DNA from: Candidatus Sulfotelmatobacter sp.
Lineage (GTDB): Bacteria > Acidobacteriota > Terriglobia > Terriglobales > Acidobacteriaceae
DNA length: 35,192 nt
Reading direction: 5' to 3'
Assembly (NCBI GenBank): GCA_030040965.1
Contig: JASHOT010000288.1
Location: forward strand, 1-35,192
The notes beneath the pieces are model-generated. The model saw only the letters and a list, made by a program, of their open reading frames with translations. It was not told the DNA's origin and made no database searches. The translations under genes and the position numbers were made by a program. Shown here in pieces: positions 7,104 through 17,779 of the stretch (positions within the stretch are counted from its first letter, which is position 1; the number at the start of each line of letters is the position of its first letter).

Positions 7104-9566
7104 ATGAGGGGATTGCAGCATGATTTCCGATTCGCCTTACGCCAGTTGCAGAAGAATCCCGGCTTTGGCTTGGCCGTGGTTTTAACGTTGGCGCTTGGTA
7201 TCGGTGTAAACGCAGCCGTGTTCAGCCTGGTCAACGGTTTTCTGCTCCGGCCTCTGCCCTACCCGCAGGCCGAACGCCTTGGCGTACTCCTGTCGCATTT
7301 CGAAGGCACTGTTCCGGCCACCGGAAAGCACGTGACGCAAGAAGATGACAGCCACGATGGTGATACCTGGGAGTGGGTGCGAGACAACGTTCCGGCAGCG
7401 CGAGCGGCTTCGTACGGACTGGTGAGTGGAGTCAATCTGCAGGCCGGCTCTTCCCCCGGCGCAGGAGTGCGTTATGTTCAGGAGGCGCGAGTTTCCGCAC
7501 ATTACTTTGACGTCGTCGGCATACCGCTCTTTTTGGGACGCTCATTCACTGGTGAGGAGGACCGGCACGGGGGACCCCCAGTCGTCATTCTCAGCTACGA
7601 CCTCTGGCGATCGACATTTCAGAGCGACCGTCAAATCATCGGCAACGCCATTCACCTGAAAGGCGAGCCGTACACCGTTGTGGGTGTGCTTCCGTCGCAT
7701 GCCCAGGCAACGCAGCTCGCTGATGTTTGGACGCCGCTTCAGCCTGCTCCCACCGGGGAATGCGGCGGGGACAATTGCGGAATCCTTTTGCGGCTGGCGC
7801 CGGGCGCAACCTGGCAGCAGGTCGACGCACAGCTATCGCATCTGCGGAACCGGTACTTTGACCAGGCGGAGACTACCTACAAGGGGCACATGTGGTATCA
7901 CGCTTCGCCGATGACCAAGGACGTCAGTCGCGACACTCGCGCTCCGGTTCTGATTCTGATGCTGGCGGTGAGCTTCATTTTGCTGATCGCCTGCGCCAAT
8001 CTCGCTGGTCTGATGTTGGTACGCGTCGCGCGGCGCACTCCCGAGATCGCGACACGTCTGTCCCTGGGCGCAACCCACTGGATGATTCTGCGTCAGTTGT
8101 GGCTGGAAAACCTGTTGCTCGCGCTGCTGGGCGCTGGAGCCGGCTTGGCACTGACGATCGGCGTTCTGAAATTCTTGAGCGGATTCTTGCCTGACGACCT
8201 TATCCCGCTCGGCGGACTGCGGATTGATATTCGCGTTCTGCTCTTTACCTTCACCGCATCGTTAGCCGCCAGCCTGCTGTTTGGCGTCTTGCCGGCTTTG
8301 GGAACGCGCCGTGTGGTGCTGCGTTCGGCGATCGCCGCCGCGAGTCACTCCGTTATTCAAGGTGCAGGCCGCCGGCGCCAATTCCTTACTGCAGGTGAGG
8401 TTGCGCTGAGCATTGTCTTGTTGACGGGCGCTGGACTGCTCATTCATTCACTGGTCTATCTTGAAACTCTGACTCCCGGGTTCGACGCCACCAACGTGAT
8501 CACCGCCAGGGCGTCCCTTGACGATGCCCGTTACCATGACGCCGCGGCGTTTCACAATCTGCTGGAGCAAAGCGTCTCCGCGATGAAACTGATTCCAGGA
8601 GTGGAAGAAGCAGCCGTCGGACTCAGCGTTCCATACGAACGTGGACTGAATTACACCATGAACCCGGCCGACGGACCGTTGGCGGGCAGAGACTCTGCTT
8701 CGAGTTTGGCTTACGTTACGCCTGAATATTTTCGGACGCTCCGCATTCCAATCCTGGCAGGTCGCGATTTCTCACAGAGCGATACGGCTCACTCCGAGTT
8801 GGTTTGCGTAGTCAACCAGGCCTTAGCACGCACATACTTCAGCGAACCGTATCCCATCGGCCGGCACATTCAGAGCGACGGCCAAACCTACGCCATCGTC
8901 GGCGTGATTGGCAACGTCGCGAAGCAGCCGGGGATGACTCGCGGTGCGCCGATCGGGTACGAGCCGGTGTTTTATGTTCCCGCCACGCAGATGGCGCAGG
9001 GAACTGTGAACATTGCGCATGTCTGGTTCCAGCCGAGCTGGATCGTGCGAATGAAGGAACCGCTCGAAGGCATCACCGGCTCGATGCAGAAGGCGCTGGC
9101 GCAAGCGGATCCCGACTTGCCTTTCTCCGGTTTCTATTCGATGAATGACATTCTCGCGGAGAACCTGAGGTGGCAGCGAGCCGAAGTCCTGTTGCTGGGT
9201 GTAATGGCAGGTTTGGCGTTGCTGCTCTCGGCGGTCGGGATTTATGGACTGGTGTCGAACCTGGTGGCTCAGCGCACGCGCGAAATTGGTCTACGACTAG
9301 CCTTGGGGGCGCAACTGCGCCAAGCGATGCTAGATGTGGCTCGCTCGGGCATTGTCGCCTCCGGAGCCGGAATGTTCGCAGGAGTGATTCTGGCTTTGTT
9401 TGCGGTTCGCGTCCTGCAAAGTCAGATATTCGGCGTCCGTCTATATGATCCGATAACCCTGACGGTCGTGCCGTCGCTTCTGGCGGCCGTTGCGGTGGGC
9501 GCGAGCTTTGTGCCGGCGCTGCGCGTGGCCCGGATTGATCCGGCGGAGACGCTGCGGGCAGAGTAG
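7104..9566 (+). CDS. ADOP-type permease P1 (double MacB/FtsX permease)
   Basis: A full-length 820-residue permease starting at ATG 7104, with GGGAG 8 bases upstream. TM1 lies at about 22-44, the first periplasmic MacB domain at 50-275, FtsX block one at 280-400 (LLIACANLAGLML, coupling region RRTPEIATRLSLGAT), TM5 near 427-447, the second periplasmic domain to about 690 and FtsX block two to the end (RTREIGLRLALGAQ). It lacks an ATPase domain, so it must use a separate one. P1 differs from the rest: it ends ARIDPAETLRAE instead of AAKVDPMVALRYE, stops with TAG, lacks the junction repeat and carries two cysteines (about 220 and 225) in the first periplasmic domain that could pair. It sits between the adaptor and ATPase 1 and may be the founding permease. 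Substrate unknown. Confidence 0.92.
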   Translation: MRGLQHDFRFALRQLQKNPGFGLAVVLTLALGIGVNAAVFSLVNGFLLRPLPYPQAERLGVLLSHFEGTVPATGKHVTQEDDSHDGDTWEWVRDNVPAARAASYGLVSGVNLQAGSSPGAGVRYVQEARVSAHYFDVVGIPLFLGRSFTGEEDRHGGPPVVILSYDLWRSTFQSDRQIIGNAIHLKGEPYTVVGVLPSHAQATQLADVWTPLQPAPTGECGGDNCGILLRLAPGATWQQVDAQLSHLRNRYFDQAETTYKGHMWYHASPMTKDVSRDTRAPVLILMLAVSFILLIACANLAGLMLVRVARRTPEIATRLSLGATHWMILRQLWLENLLLALLGAGAGLALTIGVLKFLSGFLPDDLIPLGGLRIDIRVLLFTFTASLAASLLFGVLPALGTRRVVLRSAIAAASHSVIQGAGRRRQFLTAGEVALSIVLLTGAGLLIHSLVYLETLTPGFDATNVITARASLDDARYHDAAAFHNLLEQSVSAMKLIPGVEEAAVGLSVPYERGLNYTMNPADGPLAGRDSASSLAYVTPEYFRTLRIPILAGRDFSQSDTAHSELVCVVNQALARTYFSEPYPIGRHIQSDGQTYAIVGVIGNVAKQPGMTRGAPIGYEPVFYVPATQMAQGTVNIAHVWFQPSWIVRMKEPLEGITGSMQKALAQADPDLPFSGFYSMNDILAENLRWQRAEVLLLGVMAGLALLLSAVGIYGLVSNLVAQRTREIGLRLALGAQLRQAMLDVARSGIVASGAGMFAGVILALFAVRVLQSQIFGVRLYDPITLTVVPSLLAAVAVGASFVPALRVARIDPAETLRAE

Positions 9567-9641
9567 CCCGCACAATGCAGGAAGCGATACCAAGTTGGAG
9601 AAAATATATCTTCCCGATTGCAACGCAAGAGAGGAAAACCG

Positions 9642-10363
<722 letters not shown>

Positions 10364-10367
<4 letters not shown>

Positions 10368-12784
10368 GCGGCTTGATTCAAGACGTACGCTACGCTGCCC
10401 GCAAGACGCTGCGCGCGCCTCTCTTCTCGGCGGCAGTGATTTTGACAGTGGCGCTCGCGATTGCAGCGAACACCTCCATTTTCAGTTTCGTCAATACAGA
10501 ATTGCTGCGACCCATGCCTTTCGAGCGGCCGGACCGGATTTTGCAGATCGCGGAAAAAAATGATCGGTTGAACCTGCCCAATTTCGGAGCCTCGGTTTTA
10601 AATTTTCTTTCCTGGCGCGAGCAGCAGCTTTCGTTTCAAGAGATTGCTGCGGTTGGATTCGACACCTACACCCTGAACGGAAGTGGCGATCCGGAACAGC
10701 TGTACGGCAATCAGATTAGTCCGGCCCTCACGCGGGTGCTCGGTCTTTCGCCGGTGGCAGGACGCGCATTCACCAATGACGAAGAAAAGCCGGGATCGCC
10801 CTTGGTGGCGATGATCAGCGAGGGCTTGTGGAAGCGGCGTTTCGGCAGAAACCCCTCGATCCTTGGTCAGAATGTCAATCTCAACGGGCAAGCCACAACG
10901 ATAGTGGGCATCGCGCCCGCGCCTCTGAGCTTGATTTCGGCGGCTGAGGTGTTCACACCGCTCACGATCGATCCGGCGAAAGAACTTCGTCTCAACCACG
11001 TGCTGCTCGTATTCGGACGGCTTAAGCCTGGAGTTTCCATACAGCAAGCGCAATCGGAGATGGATTCAATCTCAGCGCATATTGATCAGACCTATCCAGA
11101 GATGCGTGAGTGGGGAATTCATCTTTTTACCATCCAGGAAACATTTGTCACCTCAGACCTGAAGACGGGATTGCTGGTGCTGCTTTGCGCCGTTGGGTTT
11201 GTGCTGCTGATCGCATGTGCCAATATCGCAAATCTATTGCTTTCCCGGGCGACTGCGCGTCAGCAGGAAATGGCTGTGCGCACCGCAACCGGGGCGAACC
11301 GCGGCCGTCTGCTGCGGCAGTTGCTGATCGAGAGCGTGCTGCTGGCTCTGATTGGCGGCGTAGTCGGAGTTGCGGTTGCGTTCTGGGCGGTCGGCGAGAT
11401 CAGCCACGCCTTGCCACCGACTATGCTCGCAATTCCTGAGGTGCATGTCGATGCGACCGTGTTGTGTTTTGCTTTGCTGGCGACGGTCTTTACCGGCTTT
11501 TTGTTTGGCTTCGCTCCAGCCTGGCGCATGACGCGGCTCGATCTCAATGACGTCCTCAAGCAGACCGGACGTGGCACGTCCGGTGGAAGCAGCGCCCGTC
11601 TGCGTAAAGGCCTCGCCGCCTCAGAACTTGCATTGGCCACAATCCTCTTGATCGGTGCGGGTCTGCTCATCAAGACATTGGCGAACCTGGAGCGCGTCCA
11701 ACTGGGCTTTGATTCGCATGGATTGATTACGTTTCAGATTGCACTGCCGACGGCGAAATACCCGTTATCGAGCGGCATGCCGCAGTTCTATCGTTCGCTG
11801 CTCGATTCGATTCAGGGCATGCCTGGAGTCCGAGGCGCGGCGGTATCCAGCGGAATTCCCTTCGGAGCGGGCAGCTACACGACCAGCCCCGTCTTCGCGC
11901 AACAATCAGTGCTGCCGCCGGGCATGCCAGCGGCAATTGATTGGCGCATGGTGAGCGGCAGCTATTTCAACACCATGCTGGTACCGCTCCTGCGTGGCCG
12001 GACCTTCACCGATAGCGACGGTCCGGACTCACCTCCGGTCGCGATCCTCAGCCAGGACACGGCGAAGAAATTGTGGGGAGCCACGGATCCAATCGGGAGA
12101 ACTTTCTATCGCGCTGCTGATCCTAAGACCGTATTCACGGTGGTAGGCGTGGTGGGCGACGTGCGCAGTACCTCGCTGAATCAACAATCGCCCGCCCTCT
12201 ACTATCCCGTCGCATGGCATACGGGTCAGTACCGGCCCAGAATCGTGGTCATGGATATTGTGGTGCGGACCGGAAGCGCGCCGGACGCCGTAGTGCCTAT
12301 GCTGCGCGAAAGGATGCGTGAACTCGATCCTGCGGTTCCGCTGGCGAATATCCGCACGATGGAGGACTGGATCACGAACAGCGCGGCACAACCACGGCTG
12401 AATGCGCGATTGCTCGGCTTGTTCGCCGGGTTGGCGTTACTGATTGCGGCGATCGGCATTTATGCGGTGTTTGCCTATTCGGTCATGCAGCGCACGCGCG
12501 AGATTGGCCTGCGTATTGCCCTGGGCGCACAGCCCGACAACGTGCTGCTGCTGGTGGTGAGCGAAGGAATGAAGGTGGGGCTCGTTGGAGTCGGCATTGG
12601 ACTGCTCGGGGCACTTCTGGCGAGCCGTGCACTCTCCACGATCGTCTACGGCGTCCCTACACGCGATCCGGCAACGTATTCCGGGGTTGCGATCGCATTA
12701 GCCCTAGTAGTCCTTGCCGCGTGCTTCATCCCCGCGCGGCGCGCCGCCAAGGTCGATCCCATGGTGGCGCTGCGGTACGAGTGA
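10364..12784 (+). CDS. ADOP-type permease P2
   Basis: 806 residues, the shortest of the nine, starting within the ATGA overlap with ATPase 1. TM1 is near 22-44, the first FtsX block starts near 268 (LLIACANIANLLLSRA at about 281-296, coupling region RTATGANRGRLLRQ), and the second block holds RTREIGLRIALGAQ. Its first periplasmic domain is of the short class (FtsX cysteine at about residue 285) and carries NFLSWREQQLSFQEIA. The N-terminal amphipathic helix (MSGLIQDVRYAARKTLRAPL) is more divergent than in P3-P8, yet the end is standard (AAKVDPMVALRYE). The 3' end from 12752 is the first copy of the junction repeat. No frame damage. Substrate unknown. Confidence 0.92.
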
Positions 12785-12835
12785 GGCAACGAGATGAACG
12801 GACTGATTCAGGACATTCGCTACGCCCTGCGGCAG
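12752..12835 (+). repeat. 84-bp permease junction repeat, copy P2/P3
   Basis: Spans the last codons of P2, the TGAGG stop/ribosome-binding element and the first 14 codons of P3. Reading base by base, it matches 15263-15346 at 76 of 84 positions, so P3 lies between two direct copies. Confidence 0.7.
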
Positions 12836-15295
12836 CTGAGGAAGAATCCTGGCTTCACGGCGGTCGCAGTGACCACGCTGGCTCTTGGCATTGGCGCGAA
12901 TACGGCAATTTTTACAGTCGTCAACGCCCTCCTGCTCAAGATGCTGCCGGTGACAAGTCCGCAGCGGCTCATTGCCGTGGGTGATCCCACCAACGTGAAC
13001 GCAGAATCCTCCGGTACTCCACAGACCGACATCTTTTCCTACCCTCTATATAAAGAGCTGCGGGACAGCAATTCCGTTTTCAGTGGACTCTGCGCCGCCG
13101 CCAGCGATCACCACATCGAAGTTGAAACCGGTGAAGAACAATCGGCCAACGAAAGCGTCACGGGCCGAATGGCGAGCGGCAACTATTTCAATGTGCTCGG
13201 AGTTCAGCCCGCGGCGGGCCGCCTGTTCTCCAGTTCTGATGACAGGGACGAGAATGCCAATCCCGTGGTCGTGCTGGGCTATGACTATTGGCAGCGCAAG
13301 TTTGCCGGATCGTCCTCGGTCATCGGCAAAGATGTTCGACTCAATGGCTTCCCTTTCACCGTTATAGGTGTAGCCCCCGCAGGGTTCGAAGGCGACGTCG
13401 TCGGCGAACGAATGGCACTATTTGTTCCCTTGAGCATGCAACCGGAAATCGTTCGCGGGCGTCACTGGCGAAATTCACCCCACGTTTCGTGGCTCCTGCT
13501 GATCGGGCGTCTGAAACCTGGAATCACCCCTGCCCAGGCCGAAGCCAATCTGAATCTGGTGTTTCAGCAGGCACTGCGCGGAAATTATGGAGCGACGCTG
13601 ACCGCCGACGACATGCGGGAAATTCGCGACAACCGTATCGCCGTATCGCTGGGCGGCGTCGGGCTTTCGGACCTGCGCGGCGACTACCGCACTTCGCTGC
13701 TCCTGCTGATGGGCATTGTCGGCCTCGTGCTGCTGATCGCTTGCGTGAATGTGGCCAACTTACTTTTTGCGCGCGCGTCTCGTCGCAACCGCGAAATTGC
13801 CATCCGCCTGGCGATCGGTGCGAATCGAGGCCGGCTCCTGCGGCAGTTCCTGAGCGAGAGCATTCTTCTGGCACTGCTGGGTGGCGGAGCCGGATCTCTG
13901 CTGGCGATTTGGGGAGTGCGTTTGCTCGTGGGGATGTTTGGATCGGGCACAATTCTCCCGCTCGCGCCCGACTGGCGCGTGCTTGCCTTCACCACAGGCG
14001 TGTCGGTGATTGCAGGAATTCTTTTCGGGTTATTCCCCGCGCTGCAAACGCTTCGCGTGCACGTCTCACCTGCTCTCAAAGATGCGGGCCGGGCGACAGC
14101 AGAGAAAAGCTCCCGATTCGGATTGGGCAAGGGACTGATTGCCGGTCAAATTGCCTTGTCGTTGCTGGTGCTTTTCTCTGCCGGCTTGCTGCTGCGCAGC
14201 CTGCAAAACCTGTTGAAACAGGATCTCGGCTACGACCGCACCCGCTTGGTCATCGCGAGAGTTGATGCGGTCAGCGCGGGCTATACCAGCGAGAAGATGA
14301 AGCAGCTGGCTGAACAGCTTGTGGCTCGCCTTAGAAACACTCCCGGCGTGCGCGCAGCTACCTATTCAAAGAATGGCTTGTTCTCTGGAAGTCAAAGCGC
14401 CAAGGAGATCATTGTGCCCGGATTCAACACCGATAACCCCGATGATCGCATCGCCACGACAGACAATGTTGGTCCCGATTATTTTCGCGTGGTCGGAATG
14501 CACGTTGTTGCCGGCCGGGGAATCGAAGCGCGGGACACAGAGACATCGGCTCGCGTCGCCGTTGTGAATGAAGCGATGGTGAAGTATTTTTTTTCGGGGC
14601 AGAATCCCGTCGGACGTCAATTCACCATTGACGATCCAGACTCGCGGGACAAACCAATTACCGTTGTAGGCATCTCTCATGATGCTAAGGTTAACTCCCT
14701 GCGCGATCCGGTAAAGCCGCGCATCTACCTGCCGTTCCAGCAAATCCCCGATCCTCGCCAGATCGTGCTCGAAGCGCAGGTCGCCGGCTCGCCATCTGCG
14801 GTGGTGAGCAACGTACTTGGCCAGATCAAAGCGACCGATTCGCACCTTCCCATCAGATTCGTGAACACGCTCGATCAGCTCGTAAACGACAGCGCGGCGA
14901 GTTCGACCGCTCTCGCAAAGCTCTCCGGATTTCTGGCCGGACTCGCGCTGCTGCTGGCATGTGTAGGGCTTTACGGAGTCATGTCCTATACCGTCGCTGG
15001 GCGGACGCGCGAGATGGGAGTGCGCATGGCGCTCGGCGCCCGGAGAAGCGACGTCATGGCGATGATAGTGCGTGAAGCCATGCTTCTTGTAGCGGCGGGT
15101 CTTATCGTTGGAGTTCCCCTGGCTCTGCTCGGTGGCCGTGTTCTGAACAGTTTCCTGTTTGGGTTAAAGACCACCGACCCGCTTTCGTTGATCACGGTTC
15201 TTCTTCTGCTGACTACCGTGGCGGTGCTCGCCGGGCTCATCCCCGCGCGTCGCGCCGCCAAAGTCGATCCCATGGTGGCGTTGCGCTACGAGTGA
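12794..15295 (+). CDS. ADOP-type permease P3 (long first periplasmic domain)
   Basis: 833 residues from ATG 12794; the stop of P2 is part of the GTGAGG binding site just upstream. TM1 at about 22-44 ends KMLPV rather than the PLPY of other members. The first periplasmic domain is about 28 residues longer than in P2 (FtsX LLIACVNVANLLFARA begins near 312) and contains the class motif FSYPLYKELRDSNSVFSGL. Coupling regions are AIRLAIGANRGRLLRQ and RTREMGVRMALGARR. The end is AAKVDPMVALRYE. Among characterised relatives, this periplasmic domain contacts the adaptor and substrate, so the class difference probably matters for what is handled. P3 is bracketed by 84-bp repeats. Confidence 0.92.
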   Translation: MNGLIQDIRYALRQLRKNPGFTAVAVTTLALGIGANTAIFTVVNALLLKMLPVTSPQRLIAVGDPTNVNAESSGTPQTDIFSYPLYKELRDSNSVFSGLCAAASDHHIEVETGEEQSANESVTGRMASGNYFNVLGVQPAAGRLFSSSDDRDENANPVVVLGYDYWQRKFAGSSSVIGKDVRLNGFPFTVIGVAPAGFEGDVVGERMALFVPLSMQPEIVRGRHWRNSPHVSWLLLIGRLKPGITPAQAEANLNLVFQQALRGNYGATLTADDMREIRDNRIAVSLGGVGLSDLRGDYRTSLLLLMGIVGLVLLIACVNVANLLFARASRRNREIAIRLAIGANRGRLLRQFLSESILLALLGGGAGSLLAIWGVRLLVGMFGSGTILPLAPDWRVLAFTTGVSVIAGILFGLFPALQTLRVHVSPALKDAGRATAEKSSRFGLGKGLIAGQIALSLLVLFSAGLLLRSLQNLLKQDLGYDRTRLVIARVDAVSAGYTSEKMKQLAEQLVARLRNTPGVRAATYSKNGLFSGSQSAKEIIVPGFNTDNPDDRIATTDNVGPDYFRVVGMHVVAGRGIEARDTETSARVAVVNEAMVKYFFSGQNPVGRQFTIDDPDSRDKPITVVGISHDAKVNSLRDPVKPRIYLPFQQIPDPRQIVLEAQVAGSPSAVVSNVLGQIKATDSHLPIRFVNTLDQLVNDSAASSTALAKLSGFLAGLALLLACVGLYGVMSYTVAGRTREMGVRMALGARRSDVMAMIVREAMLLVAAGLIVGVPLALLGGRVLNSFLFGLKTTDPLSLITVLLLLTTVAVLAGLIPARRAAKVDPMVALRYE

Positions 15296-15346
15296 GGCAA
15301 TGAGATGAACGGACTGACCCAAGACATTCGTTACGCACTGCGGCAG
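15263..15346 (+). repeat. 84-bp permease junction repeat, copy P3/P4
   Basis: The second copy of the junction element: P3 end, TGAGGCAATGAG and P4 start. Eight mismatches to the copy at 12752-12835, mostly synonymous. The unit from copy to copy is 2511 bp and contains exactly one permease. Confidence 0.7.
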
Positions 15347-17734
15347 TTGCGCCGAGCGCCCGGATTCACCTGCGCGGCGGTTGTGATCCTTGCGCTCGGG
15401 ATCGGCGGCACAACGGCCATTTTCAGCGCGCTCAACCCCATCTTGTTTGTGCCACTCCCGTATGCTCACGCCAGCCGGCTCATGATGATTTGGTACGCAG
15501 GCGCTGGCGGCTCCCGCGTCCCGCAAACCTTTCACACCTACCGCGAAATCGCGGCGCGGGGCCGTTCGTTTGAATCCCTCGCGGTGATGAAGCTGTGGCA
15601 ACCGACGCTGCCCGGCGCCGACCAGGCACAGCGGCTCGACGGCCAGACAGTCACCTCTAGCTTTTTCCGAACGCTCGGCATCATGCCGGCCCTGGGGCGC
15701 GACTTCCAAACCTCAGACGACGTACCCAACGGCCCCAAGGTTGTAATTCTTAGCGCGCGGCTGTGGCAACAGCTGGGCAGCGACCGCGCGATTGTGGGCC
15801 GTCCGCTCCGCCTCGATGATGACAGCTATACCGTCATTGGCGTGATGCCGAATTCGTTTGAAGACGTATTGATGCCGTCCGCACAGCTCTGGGCACCCTT
15901 GCAGTACGACACGGGAAATATTGTCAGCCACGAAACCCGAGAGTGGGGGCATCACCTGCGGATGTTGGCCCGCCTGCGTGGCGGCGTCAGCACGGCTCAA
16001 GTCAGAGATGACCTCGCCTCCATCGCTCGCACTCCGGTTCCGGAATTCCCCCGGCCTGCTTGGGCGTCGCTGGAGCGCGGGTTAATCGCAAACTTCCTGC
16101 AGGATGACATCGTCGCCAGCGTGAAGCCGGCGCTGCTCGCCGTCTTCGGGGCGGTGATCCTGGTGCTGCTGATCGCGTGTGTTAACGTGACCAACCTGTT
16201 GCTCGCCCGCGGAGCGCAGCGGCGGGCCGAGTTTGCCATGCGCGCGGCATTGGGCGCCCCACAACCGCGGCTGCTCCGGCAGTTGCTCACCGAGAGCTTG
16301 CTGCTCGCCCTTGTCGGAGGGGCTTTCGGCGTAGCGGTCGCCGGATTCGGCGTACGAGCCCTCATTGCGCTCAGCCCTGCGGAATTGCCGAGGGTGAATG
16401 CGATCCGCGTGGACAGCGCCGTCTTGATCTTCGCATTCTTTACTACATCCCTGATCGGCGTCGCAGTGGGGTTGATTCCCGCGCTGCAGGCTGCGCGCCG
16501 TGACCTGCGCCTTGACGTGCGGCAAAGTTCGATGGGCGCTGCCGGGACACATCGGCGGACGCGGCGCACGCTGGCAATCTCAGAAGTTGCCCTCGCTTTC
16601 GTACTGCTGGCTAGTGCAGGTCTGCTGTTGCGCAGTTTGCAGCGGTTGTTCGCGATCGATCCCGGATTCGATGCGTCGCAGCTTATCACCATGCAAGTGC
16701 AAGAGTCCGGCTATCGATCGGACACGGACCGTGCGCTTTTCTTCAGGCAGGTCCTGGAAGCTGTGCGACAAGTTCCGGGCGTGAATGAAGCAGCCTTCAC
16801 CAGCCAGTTGCCGCTCAGCGGCGATCTTGAGTCCTATGGCGTGCAGTTCACCCCGGACCCGCGCGACGCCGAGGCCGATGCCGGGTTTCGCTACGCCGTG
16901 AGTCCCGGCTATTTCCAGGCGATGCGGATTCCGCTGCGCCGTGGTCGTTTCCTCGACCAGCACGATACGGCGGGTGCACCGCCGGCGGTGGTGCTCAGCG
17001 AATCATTTGCCAGCCGCAAGTTTGCCGGTCAGGACCCGATCGGACGCCGGATCCGGCTTGGTCCCAACATAGGCCGCGCGGACGGTCCCTGGCACACCAT
17101 TGTGGGCGTTGTTGGCGACGTCAAGCAGGCATCCCTGGCGCTGAATGAACCGGATGCGTTCTACACCTCGTCCACACAATGGGAGTGGGTCGACAGCGCA
17201 CAGTCGCTGGTGGTCCGCACGCGCGGCGATGCTGCAGCTCTGACTCCAGCCATCAAAAAAGCAATCTGGTCCGTGGACAGGGATCAGCCCGTCGTGCGCG
17301 TCGCCACCATGGACAGTCTGCTGGCGCGATCTGAAGCGCAGCGTCACTTTGTTCTCATCCTGTTCGAGGCATTTGGTCTGGTGGCGCTGGTGCTCGCCGC
17401 GACCGGTCTTTACGGAGTTCTTGCCGGCAGCGTCGCGGAACGAACACGCGAGATCGGAGTGCGAACGGCGTTGGGAGCATCGCGGGGCAGAATTGTCGCT
17501 TTGGTTGTTCGTCAGGGAATAACTCTTATCGGAATCGGTGTTGCACTTGGTTTGGCGGGAGCTCTGATAGCGAGTCAGGCCATCGCCGCGATGTTGTTCG
17601 GAGTCTCGCGCCTCGACCCGCTTACTTATACAGGCGTGACCCTGCTCGTGTCGGCGGTCTCGGCGATTGCGTGCAGCATTCCCGCCCGACGCGCCGCCAA
17701 GGTCGATCCCATGGTGGCGCTGCGCTACGAGTGA
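15305..17734 (+). CDS. ADOP-type permease P4
   Basis: 809 residues from ATG 15305, ten bases after the P3 stop. N-terminal helix MNGLTQDIRYALRQLRRAPG, TM1 to about 44, short-class first periplasmic domain with HTYREIAARGRSFESLAV, and FtsX block one with LIACVNVTNLLLARGAQRR near 286. Coupling regions are AMRAALGAPQPRLLRQ and RTREIGVRTALGASRGR. TM1 is unusual in having GGTTAIFSALNPILFVPLPY, with a proline in the exit segment. The end is AAKVDPMVALRYE. The gene is especially GC-rich compared with P8 and P9 by eye, but no frame damage is seen. Its stop is followed by a longer, 45-base spacer. Confidence 0.92.
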   Translation: MNGLTQDIRYALRQLRRAPGFTCAAVVILALGIGGTTAIFSALNPILFVPLPYAHASRLMMIWYAGAGGSRVPQTFHTYREIAARGRSFESLAVMKLWQPTLPGADQAQRLDGQTVTSSFFRTLGIMPALGRDFQTSDDVPNGPKVVILSARLWQQLGSDRAIVGRPLRLDDDSYTVIGVMPNSFEDVLMPSAQLWAPLQYDTGNIVSHETREWGHHLRMLARLRGGVSTAQVRDDLASIARTPVPEFPRPAWASLERGLIANFLQDDIVASVKPALLAVFGAVILVLLIACVNVTNLLLARGAQRRAEFAMRAALGAPQPRLLRQLLTESLLLALVGGAFGVAVAGFGVRALIALSPAELPRVNAIRVDSAVLIFAFFTTSLIGVAVGLIPALQAARRDLRLDVRQSSMGAAGTHRRTRRTLAISEVALAFVLLASAGLLLRSLQRLFAIDPGFDASQLITMQVQESGYRSDTDRALFFRQVLEAVRQVPGVNEAAFTSQLPLSGDLESYGVQFTPDPRDAEADAGFRYAVSPGYFQAMRIPLRRGRFLDQHDTAGAPPAVVLSESFASRKFAGQDPIGRRIRLGPNIGRADGPWHTIVGVVGDVKQASLALNEPDAFYTSSTQWEWVDSAQSLVVRTRGDAAALTPAIKKAIWSVDRDQPVVRVATMDSLLARSEAQRHFVLILFEAFGLVALVLAATGLYGVLAGSVAERTREIGVRTALGASRGRIVALVVRQGITLIGIGVALGLAGALIASQAIAAMLFGVSRLDPLTYTGVTLLVSAVSAIACSIPARRAAKVDPMVALRYE

Positions 17735-17779
17735 AGGAGCTTAAGGCCAAGAAATAAGCAGCACAGAAGAGGAGCAAAT

